Notes under the pieces: model-generated
What the model was told of the DNA's origin: nothing
The model's input: the letters and a program-made list of their open reading frames with translations, nothing else
Databases searched by the model: none
Assembly: GCA_033807775.1 (NCBI GenBank)
Contig: CM066324.1
Span: 133,105,501-133,169,500 of the forward strand
Direction: 5' to 3'
Length of the DNA stretch: 64,000 nt
Source: Saussurea involucrata
Taxonomy: Eukaryota; Streptophyta; Magnoliopsida; Asterales; Asteraceae
In this document: one piece after another, positions 32,901-42,483 of the stretch
How positions within the stretch are numbered: the first letter of the stretch is position 1
Layout: each line of letters begins with the position of its first letter
Made by a program: the position numbers and the translations under genes

Positions 32901-33950
32901 GCCGCAACCATGAATTATTACATAACCTTCAAGGTCTAGTCTAGATATGGATACAAGGTTCCGAGTAATTCTCGGTACATATAAGGTATCCACTAGTCTA
33001 ATACACTTTCCGGTACTCATATGTAAATTTAAAGTTCCCATGGCTTCGACATCTAAGAGATCACCACTTCCAACTCTAAGTTTTCTTTGGCCCTTTGGTA
33101 GCTTCTGGATTGTAAGGAATCCCTGCATTGAGTTTGTCACATGGACCATAGAACCAGAGTCACCCCACCATGTATTAATAGGGACATCAGTAGTAAAGGA
33201 ATCAAATATTACATAAAGAATGTTACCTTTCTTAGCTAGCCATTCCTTGAACTTAGGGCAATCTTTCTGTCCGTGCCCTTTGGCACGACAGAATTTGCAG
33301 CTAGGTTTGTTAGACAAGGATTTAGAGCCAGAGGCAACGGCACCATGATTATTATCCTTTTGGACTTTATTTCCAGACTGATTACTGTGGTTACCCTTCC
33401 TTTTCTTAGAATTACCAGTGGTTGTCAGGTGAACAGCTTTAGGTTGTACCAGCTTTAGGCGATCCTCCTCTTGCACACACATTGCAATCAGTTCACTTAT
33501 CGACCATTTATCCTTCATAGCATTATAGTTAACTTTGAAGGTGTCGAACCGAGCAGGCAAAGAGGTCATTATGAAATGCACAAGAAAATTATCAGAGACT
33601 TCCATCTCAAGACTCTTAAGCTTGTGAGCCATCTCAACCATTTTCATAATGTGTTCACGGACACTGCTATTTCCTTCATATTTTAGAGTGAGCATCTGTA
33701 GAATTAAGCTACTTGCATGAGCCTTAGACGATCCCTTGAAATGATCCTCAACAGATTTGAGGTAAGTTCTGACTTTATCAGAGTCAGGGATAGCTCCTCG
33801 GATACTGAGGTTAATGGAGTTCTTGACCATCATTAGTGACAAGCGATTTGCCCTTTCCCACTTTTCAAAATCCGCTTTCTGAGCTGCAGTGGACGCAGCA
33901 GTAATAGTAGTGGGTTCATCATGGCGAATGGCATGATCAAGGTCAAGCAT
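29952..33950 (-). CDS. gag-pol: Copia Gag-Pol polyprotein, 1332 aa
   Basis: Domains in order: Gag (about 1-200), CCHC knuckle C218-C231 (CKFCRAKGHGQKDC), aspartic protease with DSG at 264-266, GAG-pre-integrase (LWHKRLGH, 407-414), integrase with D469 (HTDISG), D531 (DRGGEY) and E576 (NGVAER), reverse transcriptase with YVDDI at 1006-1010, and RNase H with D1179/D1181, E1222 and D1258. No stops or frameshifts. The ATG at 33950 probably truncates Gag: the same frame runs upstream with family-like sequence (PNFGIEPLTGANFASWKDQL) to a stop at about 34034 but shows no ATG there. A splice acceptor (TTTCCTAATCAG) or a lost start may explain this. RNase H has AEY preceded by MM, where STxEAEY is usual. 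Confidence 0.93.
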   Translation of the reverse strand: MLDLDHAIRHDEPTTITAASTAAQKADFEKWERANRLSLMMVKNSINLSIRGAIPDSDKVRTYLKSVEDHFKGSSKAHASSLILQMLTLKYEGNSSVREHIMKMVEMAHKLKSLEMEVSDNFLVHFIMTSLPARFDTFKVNYNAMKDKWSISELIAMCVQEEDRLKLVQPKAVHLTTTGNSKKRKGNHSNQSGNKVQKDNNHGAVASGSKSLSNKPSCKFCRAKGHGQKDCPKFKEWLAKKGNILYVIFDSFTTDVPINTWWGDSGSMVHVTNSMQGFLTIQKLPKGQRKLRVGSGDLLDVEAMGTLNLHMSTGKCIRLVDTLYVPRITRNLVSISRLDLEGYVIIHGCGKIAITHNNELLGRGFLDGLLYKLELDHNFSQSLLSLNIDDVTKTTKSPKQLENSSMLWHKRLGHISRDRMTRLVKDGILHSLDFSDFETCIKCLKGKMAKGNKKGATRSSNLLEIIHTDISGPYPASITGHTSFIIFIDDYSRYMHLYLIKEKSESLQTFIDFKTLVENQLDHKIKVVRSDRGGEYYGRHTDIGQAPGPFYNFCKEQGIINQYTMPGSPQQNGVAERRNRTLMDMVRSMIANTNLPTFLWTEALKTAVHILNRVPSKSVPKTPYEIWTGRKPSLKYMKVWGCPAEAKVYNPNLKKLDPKTLTCFFIGYPDNSKGYRFYCPSHTMSIVDTQHATFLENSKISGSTTNHDSDLQEVQEAGGNHSSGILIPPIIPLVPTVAPNITDPAPPNQNTEGTSSSLPNAEPNITDSTPSVTEPENQLRRSSRARRATNFDDFVTFLSEVEDIGKLTDPTSYREAINSDQATQWNEAMIEELNSMQHNDVWDLVELPEGSKTIGCKWVFKTKLDPKGNIERYKSRLVAKGFTQKEGIDYQETFSPVSRKDSLRIVMALVAHYDLELHQMDVKTALLNGDLQEDVYMRQPEGFIPEGKEHMVCKLKKSIYGLKQASRQWYLKFHKIVKGQGFLNNQVDQCTYLKISGSNFIILVLYVDDILLASNNLDMLHESKRMLSQNFNMKDLGDASYVIGIEIHRDRHNGVLGLSQKAYIERILKRYNMQHCTPTVALVVKGDVFGSFQAPSTEIEKEEMRMIPYSSVVGSIMYAQVCTRPDIAYIAGMLGRYLSNPGIAHWKAAKKVLRCLQGTKDYKLTYRRSDNLEVVGYSDSDFAKCKEDKKSTSGYIFMLAGGPISWRSHKQKLTTTSTMMAEYVAVYNASCHGMLLRNLVSGLKIVNSISRPLKLYCDNSAAVTFSNSNSSTGAGLYLDTKYLFVRERVEENVLCIEYISTKNMLADPMTKGLPPNVFVGHVSKMGLTKDLI

Positions 33951-34540
33951 CCCCAGAGTAAGAAGTAATTGATCCTTCCATGACGCAAAGTTCGCACCAG
34001 TAAGTGGCTCAATGCCAAAGTTAGGTACTGATTAGGAAATGAGGAGGATATAAGTTATAGAAGATTATTATAGTGACGTAGTTAGCTATAAAAGGCAGAC
34101 AAAGTAATGTTTCTTAAAGTAATGGAATCAAAGTAATGTTAAAGTAAGCAGGCCTAACAGTAATATTCCTTAGAGTAATGAAACTATGACCATTTTAGTG
34201 ATGAAGCTAGTGATGAGTATACCTATTGTAAACACCAAAACAATAAGTCAAAGTAAGGCTCTACTTAGATGTTACATCACCTTTGGGCAGAAATAACTAA
34301 TATCTAAGCAAACATGAGCGTTAGGGTTATGCAACGCAATGCTTATCTTTTGACCTTTGGGCACAAAATAGAGCATCGTGTGAATTATGCATATAGAAAG
34401 TCCTTTTGACACACAGGTATATTAAATCACCTTTGGGCAGAATTAGTATACTCAGTGTTCATTATGCAAAAGGAAAAAAAATGCATTATGAGAATCATAT
34501 TTGACCTTTGGGCACAAATGATGAGACCATAAATATTAGT

Positions 34541-34812
34541 GCAAGGTTTTCGCTATGTACAGTAGCGAAAAGTAAGGTTTTCGCTATGTACAGTAGCGAA
34601 AAGTAAGGTTTTCGCTATGTACAGAAGCGAAAAGTAAGGTTTTCGCTATGTACGGTTTTCGCTATGTACAGTAGCGAAAAGTAAGGTTTTCGCTATGTAC
34701 AGAAGCGAAACGTAAGGTTTTCGCTATGTACAGTAGCGAAAAGTAAGGTTTTCGCTATGTACAGTAGCGAAAAGTAAGGTTTTCGCTATGTACAGAAGCG
34801 AAAAGTAAGGTT
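34541..34812. repeat. 31-bp hairpin tandem array in the Copia-1 leader
   Basis: Eight full units and one truncated unit of 31 bp. Each unit contains TTTTCGCTA, a 7-base loop TGTACAG, and TAGCGAAAA, a 9-bp perfect stem. In units 3, 6 and 9 AGTAGCG is AGAAGCG, so the order is T-T-A, x-T-A, T-T-A. This looks like a three-unit (93-bp) higher-order repeat copied three times, with the first unit of the middle copy truncated (about 34640-34654). Confidence 0.92.
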
Positions 34813-35043
34813 CAACCGAAAAAAAAATTCTATACATTGATCAATTCGGGATAAATAACATTGATCAATTAACATGGCATAATTAGGGTTTAATACGATG
34901 GAAAAATAGCATTATAATCGCAGATGATAAAATTGCAATTCAATGCAGTTTTGATGTTTGCGGCGGCATACATAAACACGAAGTAAACCGATAAATTAAA
35001 GCCATCAAAACTAATACAAATCATGAATCAATTTTGAACTTGG

Positions 35044-35056
35044 GGCTCTGATACCA
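35044..35056 (-). promoter_or_regulatory. tRNA-Met primer-binding site of Copia-1
   Basis: Minus-strand TGGTATCAGAGCC lies two bases inside the 5' LTR and matches the initiator tRNA-Met 3' end complement used by most plant Copia elements. Confidence 0.88.
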
Positions 35057-35058
35057 CA

Positions 35059-35525
35059 TGTTGGAATAATCATGATTTGTATTTGATAGATAATAAGATG
35101 ACAAGAAAACATACCCGATGATCCTGAGGATCCAGTGAAAGCATTAAACATATTTGCCATTGATTGTCGGGTTCCCAGAACAAGGTGATTGTATGATGAT
35201 GGGTGAAGATCGATTCTGGAAGAGACGATCACAGGGAGGCGCACGGCTGTGTTCTTAATCAACTGATTTTGTGATTAGGGTTAAAAGAAAGATTAGGGTA
35301 CTCTATTTATAATAAGAGTATCTTACACTTTTAACCCTTGGTGTTTATTATGTGCAGTATAATCCCCCATAGTTCCAATCACCTAATGGGAAACCCTATA
35401 GTATGTCAATAATAGTAAATACGCCCATCAAATATTTACCAGACATAGGGATTTCAGTTATTGTCAATTATCATATCAGGAATGATAAACGATCAGTGAC
35501 GGTCACTTTTAAGGTGGTTCCAACA
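35059..35525 (-). repeat. 5' LTR of Copia-1
   Basis: 467 bp, nearly identical to 29165-29631 (GATAGATAATAAG here, GATAGGTAATAAG there). It should hold the element promoter. No TATA box was fixed with certainty. Confidence 0.93.
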
Positions 35526-35530
35526 TCTTA

Positions 35531-35718
35531 TGTCCAAGTTGTGAAGAGGTGCCTAAAACACTTGATCATTGTATCACAAGGTCCAAGAACGCTAGAGTGG
35601 TTTTGGGACTTAGTTTTTAAATGGTGGTGGCTCAATATTGATATGGGAAATACGGTGGAGGAGGTTTTAAATGGTCGGGAAGTTCATCGTTGGATCATCG
35701 ACGGATGCACTTCATGTT
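35531..35718 (+). pseudogene. LINE remnant, zf-RVT 3' part
   Basis: Continues the LINE interrupted by Copia-1. Just after the TCTTA duplication the translation reads CPSCEEVPKTLDHCI, the Cys/His pattern of the zf-RVT domain at LINE ORF2 C-termini. WWWLNIDMGNTVEEVLNG then runs to a stop at about 35718. One frame change lies between the two parts. Confidence 0.7.
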
Positions 35719-36282
35719 AGGGTCTGTTAGTCTTCGATTTTTCCGAACTGATATAGTGTAGACTAAGCTACTACAAATAACTATTTTATCGACAAGGAAG
35801 ATATGTATCTTAAAGGATAGGAGGAGATCGGGAGGTGATCTTCAAGTTATCAGTGACCCAAGATAAACATATTTACAAAATATAATTTTGTTTGGTTTGG
35901 TTTTATTGTTTAATTTAATTACGTTTCTGATTCGTATGTTGTAAATTAGTGAAAAATGTTGTTACATAAATTTGGTGAAAATTTTATATATCTTTTAAAA
36001 GATTGATCATATTCTTGAATTACATAAGGTCATACTTGATTTTTTTGAGTTCCAAATTCTTAAGATGTTTTAATATTATTTTTTTGAAGTATTCTGATTA
36101 AACTACTTTTCTATTACTTGAGTGACAGGCATTTATTTCTTCAAAAATAAATTAATGATATATTGAATTAATGGTATTATTTGTTACTTTATGTTTGACA
36201 CTATGATCAATATAAAAATCAATCTACTTTCAAAGAAAACATAATTTTTTTTTTCAAGTTTTGAACAAGACACAACAATTAA
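35719..36282. other. intergenic, AT-rich, nothing recognised
   Basis: May include the LINE 3' UTR. No gene or element end is defined before the MITE at 36283. Confidence 0.4.
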
Positions 36283-36575
36283 GGGACCGTTTACCAAACA
36301 CTTACCCGATAAGCTCTTACCGGTAAAATTTTACACCATCAATAACTTACTCGGGTAAGATTTTAGTCTACTAAAACGTCATCGTAGACAACAATTTACT
36401 CGGTAAGCGTTTACCGTGGTAAGAGGAGTCGTCCACACTTACCGGGTAAGATCCTTGGTCATTGCGCTGCTCTTACCGCCAGTTACCGGTAAGATTTTTG
36501 GTCCTTACTATATTCATCCGGTAAGAATGTAACTTGGTAAGCACTTACCCAGATAAGCGTTTGGTAAACGGTCTC
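36283..36575. mobile_element. Tourist-like MITE, GGGACCGTTTACC family
   Basis: Ends GGGACCGTTTACCAAAC and GTTTGGTAAACGGTCTC. TAA duplications at 36280-36282 and 36576-36578. The interior is rich in CTTACCGG/CCGGTAAG words, as in the element at 3451-3690. Confidence 0.85.
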
Positions 36576-36646
36576 TAAGACTACATACATATACATCTAA
36601 TATTCTGATTATCAATCCCTAAAAAAACCTTGAAAAAAATCAATAA

Positions 36647-36931
36647 GGGGCTGTTTGTTTACCTCTTAATAGTTCCATTAAGAGGCAACCTCTGAATCGT
36701 TCAGAGGTGAATCTTGTTTGGCAAAAAAAAAAGTTTGTCTCTTAATGGTTTCAAAACCCTCTTAATGATTTAGCATCTTGAACCACCCTTAACTATTCAG
36801 CACCTTGATTTCATTCTAAACAAATACCAAACAACCATATTTCATTTTACACCATATCACAAAAGCCTCTTAACCATTCTAACAATTTAATCATTTTGCA
36901 CTAAACCATTCAGCAACTGCCAAACAGCCCC
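36647..36931. mobile_element. Tourist-like MITE, GGGGCTGTTTG family
   Basis: Ends GGGGCTGTTTG and CAAACAGCCCC are perfect complements. TAA duplications at 36644-36646 and 36932-36934. The interior has CTCTTAATGGTT/AACCATTC words in both orientations. Confidence 0.87.
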
Positions 36932-37344
36932 TAAATTAGGTTTTGGCACTAATCATAACAAAATAGTTTCCATAAGAAGGAAAAAAGGTCATTTTTATAC
37001 GGGTCTTGGAAAGATTACAGAAGGGACCAATGTCTGATGTAGGTTCTTTATTAACAAATGAGAGTTGGCCATGTGTCACGCCAGCTAAGCAGTTCAGATA
37101 AAGGGGAGACACGTGATGTAACATAATGCATCCAGCTAAGCAGAGATAACGGAGGAGACGTCACGTTCGTTAACGACGAAGGCTTTTTAGTTTTTACACA
37201 AAATATTCCGTTAAAATAGAATGACCGGAGGGAAACGGATGGTGACACCACATCACCCCGTGGTCTAGGAATAATGATGATGAAGGATTCTCCCACACCT
37301 TGCCACCTAAGCACTATCATAACAAATTTTGCACATTTATTTTA
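36932..37344. other. intergenic, nothing recognised
   Basis: Somewhat less AT-rich, with repeated CCAGCTAAGCAG words at about 37080 and 37130 and TGCCACCTAAGCA near 37300. The two minus-strand frames of 62 and 89 codons show no domain. Confidence 0.4.
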
Positions 37345-37608
37345 GAGTAAATTACACCGGTGATCCTCGTAGTTTACCCAAATTTTGGATTTGATCCATA
37401 AAATATACTATTTACCGTGTTGGTACTTTAACTCATGGTCTTCTTATGTTTTATTTTTACTTTCATTCATAGTCCTTCTATGTTTAACATAGAAGAACCA
37501 TGAATGAAAATAAATCAAAAAGTTAGGAAACACCACCATAAATAGTGTATTTTATGGACCAAATCCAAATTTTGGGTAAACTACAGAGACCACTGATGTA
37601 ATTCACTC
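37345..37608. mobile_element. Mutator-type MITE, GAGTAAATTAC family
   Basis: Ends GAGTAAATTACACCGGTGAT and TGATGTAATTCACTC. The 9-base flanks TTTATTTTA and TTTCTTTTA match at eight of nine. Closest in interior sequence to the copy at 1632-1914. Confidence 0.82.
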
Positions 37609-38327
37609 TTTCTTTTATTAAAATGATAAAAGTACTTATTGTAACCCAAAAAAAATCGATAATTAGGATTTGGGTATAATAAAAACATCTTCAATAAATT
37701 CCACAAGTTTTTCTTCAAAATAAAGAATTAAAGCTAAAATTAAGAAAAACAATAGATTGTCTATTTTGGGAATCCAACATTTAGTATAATTTTCAAATAT
37801 TTAATTCATTTATTTAAATATTATTTTGTTTCTCTAAATATTTGTTTTTAAAGTTTTCTTATTGTTACTCTAATTTGATAATTAGTGTTCTCTACACTTA
37901 GGGGAAAAAACTTTATCTCCTACTTTCTTCATTTTGGATAATCGAAAAGCTGTTGGAGTAAAATATTGTCTCAAAATTCTCATTTTTTCATTTTCTAGAA
38001 GTTGTTGGGTATGTTCTAGCAACCAACAATCATTTTAATGATCTTGTAGTTTGCAGTGCATTTAGTGTGCATTTGATACACTAGACAAGACAAAACAGAC
38101 AAGAAGTTGTTGGGTATGCTCTAACAACCCGCAACCATTTTTATAATTATAATTTGTTTTTATAAATTATTTATAAATAATGACTTTCAATTTCATTTCA
38201 AATCGTACAAACCAAAAATATCACAAATTCCAAATCTAAATCCTTCCAATTTCAAATCATCCCACGAAATCCAAATCCCATAAAACATTCCATCAACCCA
38301 AGCACCTTTTAACCTTAGGGGTTGTTT
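37609..38327. other. intergenic with MITE fragments
   Basis: Two direct copies of AAGTTGTTGGGTATG(T/C)TCTA(G/A)CAACC at about 37998 and 38105 flank a CATTTGATACACTAGACAAG segment. That segment resembles the start of the element at 59872, so this looks like a MITE inserted into a MITE, both partial. Confidence 0.45.
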
Positions 38328-39263
38328 TGTTGGTTTTTCATCAAGTCCTGTATGGATATAGATGTTTGTCTGGATTTATCTGTCTGTATAGACTGTGATA
38401 TCTTGTTGTTTGTTTGTTGTGCTGAACAAACGGTCTGAATGTCATAAATGACTATTTTACCCTCATTGTATATGTTACCAATAATGAAATTGAAGAAATA
38501 AAACACACCAGTAGCCGAATCTGATGTCTACAATACATAAGTGGGAGATGTAGGATTCAAACTTCTCTGCTAAGTTCTTCAGTCGCCTGAGGCAGGAATC
38601 AAGAGCTTTGTTCAGTTCCCAACTACAACCCCTTCCCCTATACAAACCCAGAACTAAAGAAACAAACTTCATCTTCTGGTTTATCAAACAATACCAAAAT
38701 TTTATTGATATAACCGTGTAAGTTTTCAATTCTTCATCAACAAAAGAAAAAGATGACCAGAAAGAAATAAACTTGTATTCAATTCAATTATTCAAATCAC
38801 TACAGCCATCGATGTTAAAAAAGGGACAAGATTAATGGATTTGACGAATTCGAAGTCCTACATAAAGCAACAAGGAAATGACTCAACTATGACGAAAACC
38901 CTAAATAAGAACGAGAGAACAATATTGATCAAAAAAATGTGAATCTATGAATATGTGGCTTCCTTCGATTTGGGTTCAGCGAGCTCCAGTTTGGTGTTGT
39001 GGAGGAAAATGGATGACGACGAGACGGCTCTGTGAGAGGGACGAACCAGGGAGAGACTGGAACTAGATTACTTGGGTTGAGCGAGGTTTTAATGGGAGGG
39101 GTATTGAAGGAAAAAATATGTTTGTCTATATAAAGGGTCATCTCCAAATCTGAGTGAATAAGCCATGATCTATTACATTAAGCCAGTACCAAACACTCAG
39201 CTTGAGTTGAGCGAATAAGCTGAAGATGTCATTCGGCTCATTAAGCCGGTACCAAACAGGCCC
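38328..39263. mobile_element. Harbinger-type non-autonomous element, 936 bp, possible Pack type
   Basis: Flanked by TTA on both sides (38325-38327 and 39264-39266), with weak inverted ends (GGGGTTGTTTTGTTGG against ...CCGGTACCAAACAGGCCC). The interior is less AT-rich than its surroundings. It has exon-like minus-strand pieces: 38475-38670 (FVSLVLGLYRGRGCSWELNK, CLRRLKNLAEKFESY) and 38930-39150, which looks like a Ser/Pro-rich leader. No parent gene recognised. Confidence 0.5.
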
Positions 39264-39743
39264 TTACTCAACCTAACTAATAGCAACTTGCATGGCTTGG
39301 TTCAAACGAAGTAAATAGGTTAAATGGAAGTGATTTGATCGGTTTCATCAATTTAACCAGATGGATAATTGGAAAATTTTATAATGTTGTTATCGTAGTT
39401 AATTGTCTATTTGAATGGATAAACATGTCATTTCAATTGAACCAAACTCTATAATCATGTTTTTGTATAATGCTTAAGAGATCTTAGCACCACTTCAAAA
39501 CACATACCGATCATTTTTGTTTTTCTTTGAAGGATCTTCACAAAGGGAAATGCTCCTATGTGTTAAGCCTGAGAATGCTCTCATTTCTATTTACTTGTTT
39601 TCTTACTCTATCCGCCTATTGAAGCTGGTTTCCCAATGCATATGGTAATAGAGAGTTAAACAACTTAGAAACACTCCTCAAATGGCTAGTTTTGACCCTG
39701 TAATTCAAAATTTACAAAAAAACAAAATGAGTTAATGGACTTA

Positions 39744-39961
39744 GGGGGTGTTTGGGATTGCGTTTCAAAACACCATTTCTCCTTATTGTGTTTCCACGCC
39801 GGAGTGCGGTGTTTGGATTGTAAAAAAAACTCCTTATCACGTTTCAGGGAAGGAGATAAGGAGTTTTTTTAGAAGGAACTCCATACCTACTTTCTGGGAA
39901 CGGAGAAAAGCGATAAGGAGATAAGCAGAAGTTAAAAATATAAGCACTCCCAAACACCCCC
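39744..39961. mobile_element. Tourist-like MITE, 218 bp, with an empty site in the sister copy
   Basis: Ends GGGGGTGTTTGGGATTGC and GCACTCCCAAACACCCCC. TTA duplications at 39741-39743 and 39962-39964. The corresponding place in copy B of the segmental duplication (about 41100) has no insert, which confirms mobility. Confidence 0.88.
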
Positions 39962-41441
39962 TTAGCCATTACTTGTCTTAAAAGAGTGCATTCCAACCCC
40001 ATATCCGAATACCCCCACAAGATTAAAGACTACCGAAACAAACAGAAACAATATGATTGTACGTACCCCTATGTTATCTGGTCTATAGTACATGTGATAT
40101 ACTTACACAAATTATTGTGCAATACTTGATAGTAACAATACAAATACAAATACATATTAATTTTGTACTTGTTTAATCTTCTACATTTGTCTAGTCTCTA
40201 TTTATTTGCTATTATGTGGTTGGTTCATCCATGGATCCTCTTTTTGCATTCTACACTTACCTTGACTTGTTTTTTGGTTAATAAATTTAGATATATTTCA
40301 TATATGAAAGAGAGTAGATCTTGTCATTTACCTTTTCTTTTTGGTACTTGATTATACAAAAATATTTATCTATATCTCATTACAAGCAACAAGGGTATCA
40401 ACATTGATATGTTTTTGTTTATTATTATCCCATTATTTAGAAAACAAATAATCAACTTTTATGTTTGGTACATTGAACTCAATTACGTATATGCCCTTGT
40501 TTCAAATATTATTTTCATAAAGTAATCGAAATAATTACAATTTATAAGTATTATATAATTTCTTACTACAATTGATTGTTTATTTAATATTATATTATTC
40601 TTGGGATAGATTTAAATATTAATTAATTAAATAAGATGAAAATTAATAAAGAAGAGGAAGCACATGGGGATTATATAAAAGAGGTTAAAAAGGCAAGTAA
40701 TTTGTTAGAAAATTTTCTATTTTTAGATGGAGAGTTGGGAAACTTTATAATATTATACCAGTTAATCATCGATTTGAAGGGATAAATAGGGCATTTCTGT
40801 TGAACCAAATTCTATAATTATGTTTATATATAATGATTAAGAGATTTCAACGCCACTTCAAAATACTTAACGATCATTTTCGTTTTTCTTTGAAGGATCT
40901 TCACATAGGGAAAAAGCTCCCATGTGCTAAGCTCGAGAAAGCTCTCATTTCTATTTAGTTGTTTTCTTACTCTATCCGACTATTGAAGCTAGTTTAATGT
41001 TGCATATGGCAATGGAGAGTTAAACAACTTAGACAACTCCTCAAATGGCTAATTCTGACTCTGTAATTCAAAATTCACAAAAGTGATACAAGTTAATTGA
41101 CTCAGACATTAATTATCTAGAAACAGTGCATTCCAACTCTATAGCCGAATACCCCCACAAGATTAAAAGACTACTGAAACAAACATAAATAAGACAATTG
41201 TACGTACCCTGTATTATGTGGCCTATAGTACATGTGATATACTTACACAAATTATTGTGCAATACTTGATAGTAACAAAACAAATACCAATACATATTAA
41301 TTTTGTACTTATTTAATCTTCTACATTTGTCTAGTCTCTATTTATTTGCTATTATGTGGTTGGTTCATCTCTGAATCCTCTTTTTACATTTTACACTTGT
41401 CTTAACTTGTTTTTTGATTAATAAATTTAGAATATTAATGA

Positions 41442-42013
41442 AGGGAAATTAATTAAAATGGACCAAGTTCGTAATTGTGTTACAGAAATACTCCATCTCT
41501 TTCCCGGTTTACAAAAATTCCCATTTCTCCCGAGATTTAACCCTCGATCGCGGTTTAAAATAAAAAATTCAAAAAAATCCACAATTTGTTCCCTCGATCA
41601 CGGATTATATCCAAAAATGAATTACCCTTGCCCACATGTTACAAATTTGTATGGAATCCACGATTGCATTTTAATAGAAAATTTGTATGGAATCCGCGAT
41701 TGCATTCTTAAAAGGGTATTAAAAATACGTGGGTTTTGTTTACATATGTATGGAATATTGGAATCCGCGATTGCATTCTTAAAAGGGTATTAAAAATACG
41801 TGTGTTTTGTTTACATATGTATGGAATCCGCGATCCATACATAAGTGGGTTTTGTTAAATGAGGGTTAAATCACGGACATGTCTCATTTTTTTAACTAGG
41901 TCCACGATCGAGGGTTAAATCGCGGAAAAATTGGGTAATTTTGTAAAGTGGAAGAAAGATTGAGTAATTTTATAACCGATTTTTAAACTTGGTCAATTTT
42001 AATTAATTTCCCT
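41442..42013. mobile_element. inverted-repeat element, AGGGAAATTAATTAAAA ends
   Basis: The left end AGGGAAATTAATTAAAATGG mirrors the right end CAATTTTAATTAATTTCCCT. Inside are TTAACCCTCGATCGCGG and its complement, plus direct repeats of TATGGAATCCGCGATTGC followed by TTAAAAGGGTATTAAAAATA. It interrupts copy B of the segmental duplication. Confidence 0.75.
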
Positions 42014-42185
42014 AAACTATGTCTATAGTAGATTTTGGCATTTACTTTTTTTTTTGGTTACCCCACTATACAAAAATATTTATCTATATCTCATTACAAG
42101 CAACAAGGATACCAACATCGACATGTTTTTGTTTATTATTATCTAATATCTAATCATTTAGAAAGCAAATAGTAAACTTTTATGC

Positions 42186-42372
42186 CAATGACGTGTAGTT
42201 CAGTTGGTAATGGGTGGGGGCATCTTTGTACAAAAAGCAGAAGGTCTTGGTTTCGAACCCAAGACACCCCCATAGCCACAACCGCTGAGCGAGTCAGGTA
42301 TGCCCCCCACATTATGGATAGACAGCCGATTGTGGGCCGGTTGAGGTTGCCGGTATCAATTTTTTTGTAAAA
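42186..42372 (+). mobile_element. tRNA-derived SINE, second family
   Basis: Box A (TGTAGTTCAGTTGGTAA) and box B (TTGGTTTCGAACCC) are clear. The element ends in a T-rich tail and A run. The flanks CAAATAGTAAACTTTTATGC (about 42166-42185) and CAAATAGTCAACTTTGATGC (after 42373) are a slightly diverged target duplication. It is absent from copy A. Confidence 0.82.
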
Positions 42373-42483
42373 AACAAATAGTCAACTTTGATGCTTGGTA
42401 TATTGAATACAATTACGTAGATGCCATTGTTTCAAACATTATTTTCATTAAGTAATCGAAATAATTACAATTTATAAGTATTA

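Larger units (their letters stand above)
33951..35058 (-). other. Copia-1 leader (5' untranslated region)
   Basis: About 1.1 kb between the 5' LTR and Gag. It contains four copies of ACCTTTGGGCA(G/C)A at about 34280, 34350, 34430 and 34503, and the hairpin array at 34541-34812. No credible protein frame except the N-terminal extension of Gag at about 33951-34033. Confidence 0.75.
29165..35525 (-). mobile_element. young, apparently intact Copia LTR retrotransposon, 6.36 kb
   Basis: The 467-bp LTRs (29165-29631 and 35059-35525) start TGTTGGAA and end TTCCAACA, and differ by about one base by eye. Target duplications TCTTA are perfect at 29160-29164 and 35526-35530. The primer-binding site is at 35044-35056 and a polypurine tract adjoins 29632. 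One uninterrupted 1332-codon frame encodes Gag-Pro-Int-RT-RH. The element sits inside a dead LINE. Near-identical LTRs imply very recent insertion. Confidence 0.95.

Noticed and set aside
34541..34812. CRISPR-like regular array
   Set aside because: Units are contiguous 31-mers without unique spacers, inside a plant retrotransposon leader.
42190..42270. Functional tRNA gene (TAGTTCAGTTGG, GGTTTCGAACCC)
   Set aside because: Lacks a proper acceptor stem and has SINE-type flanks and tail.
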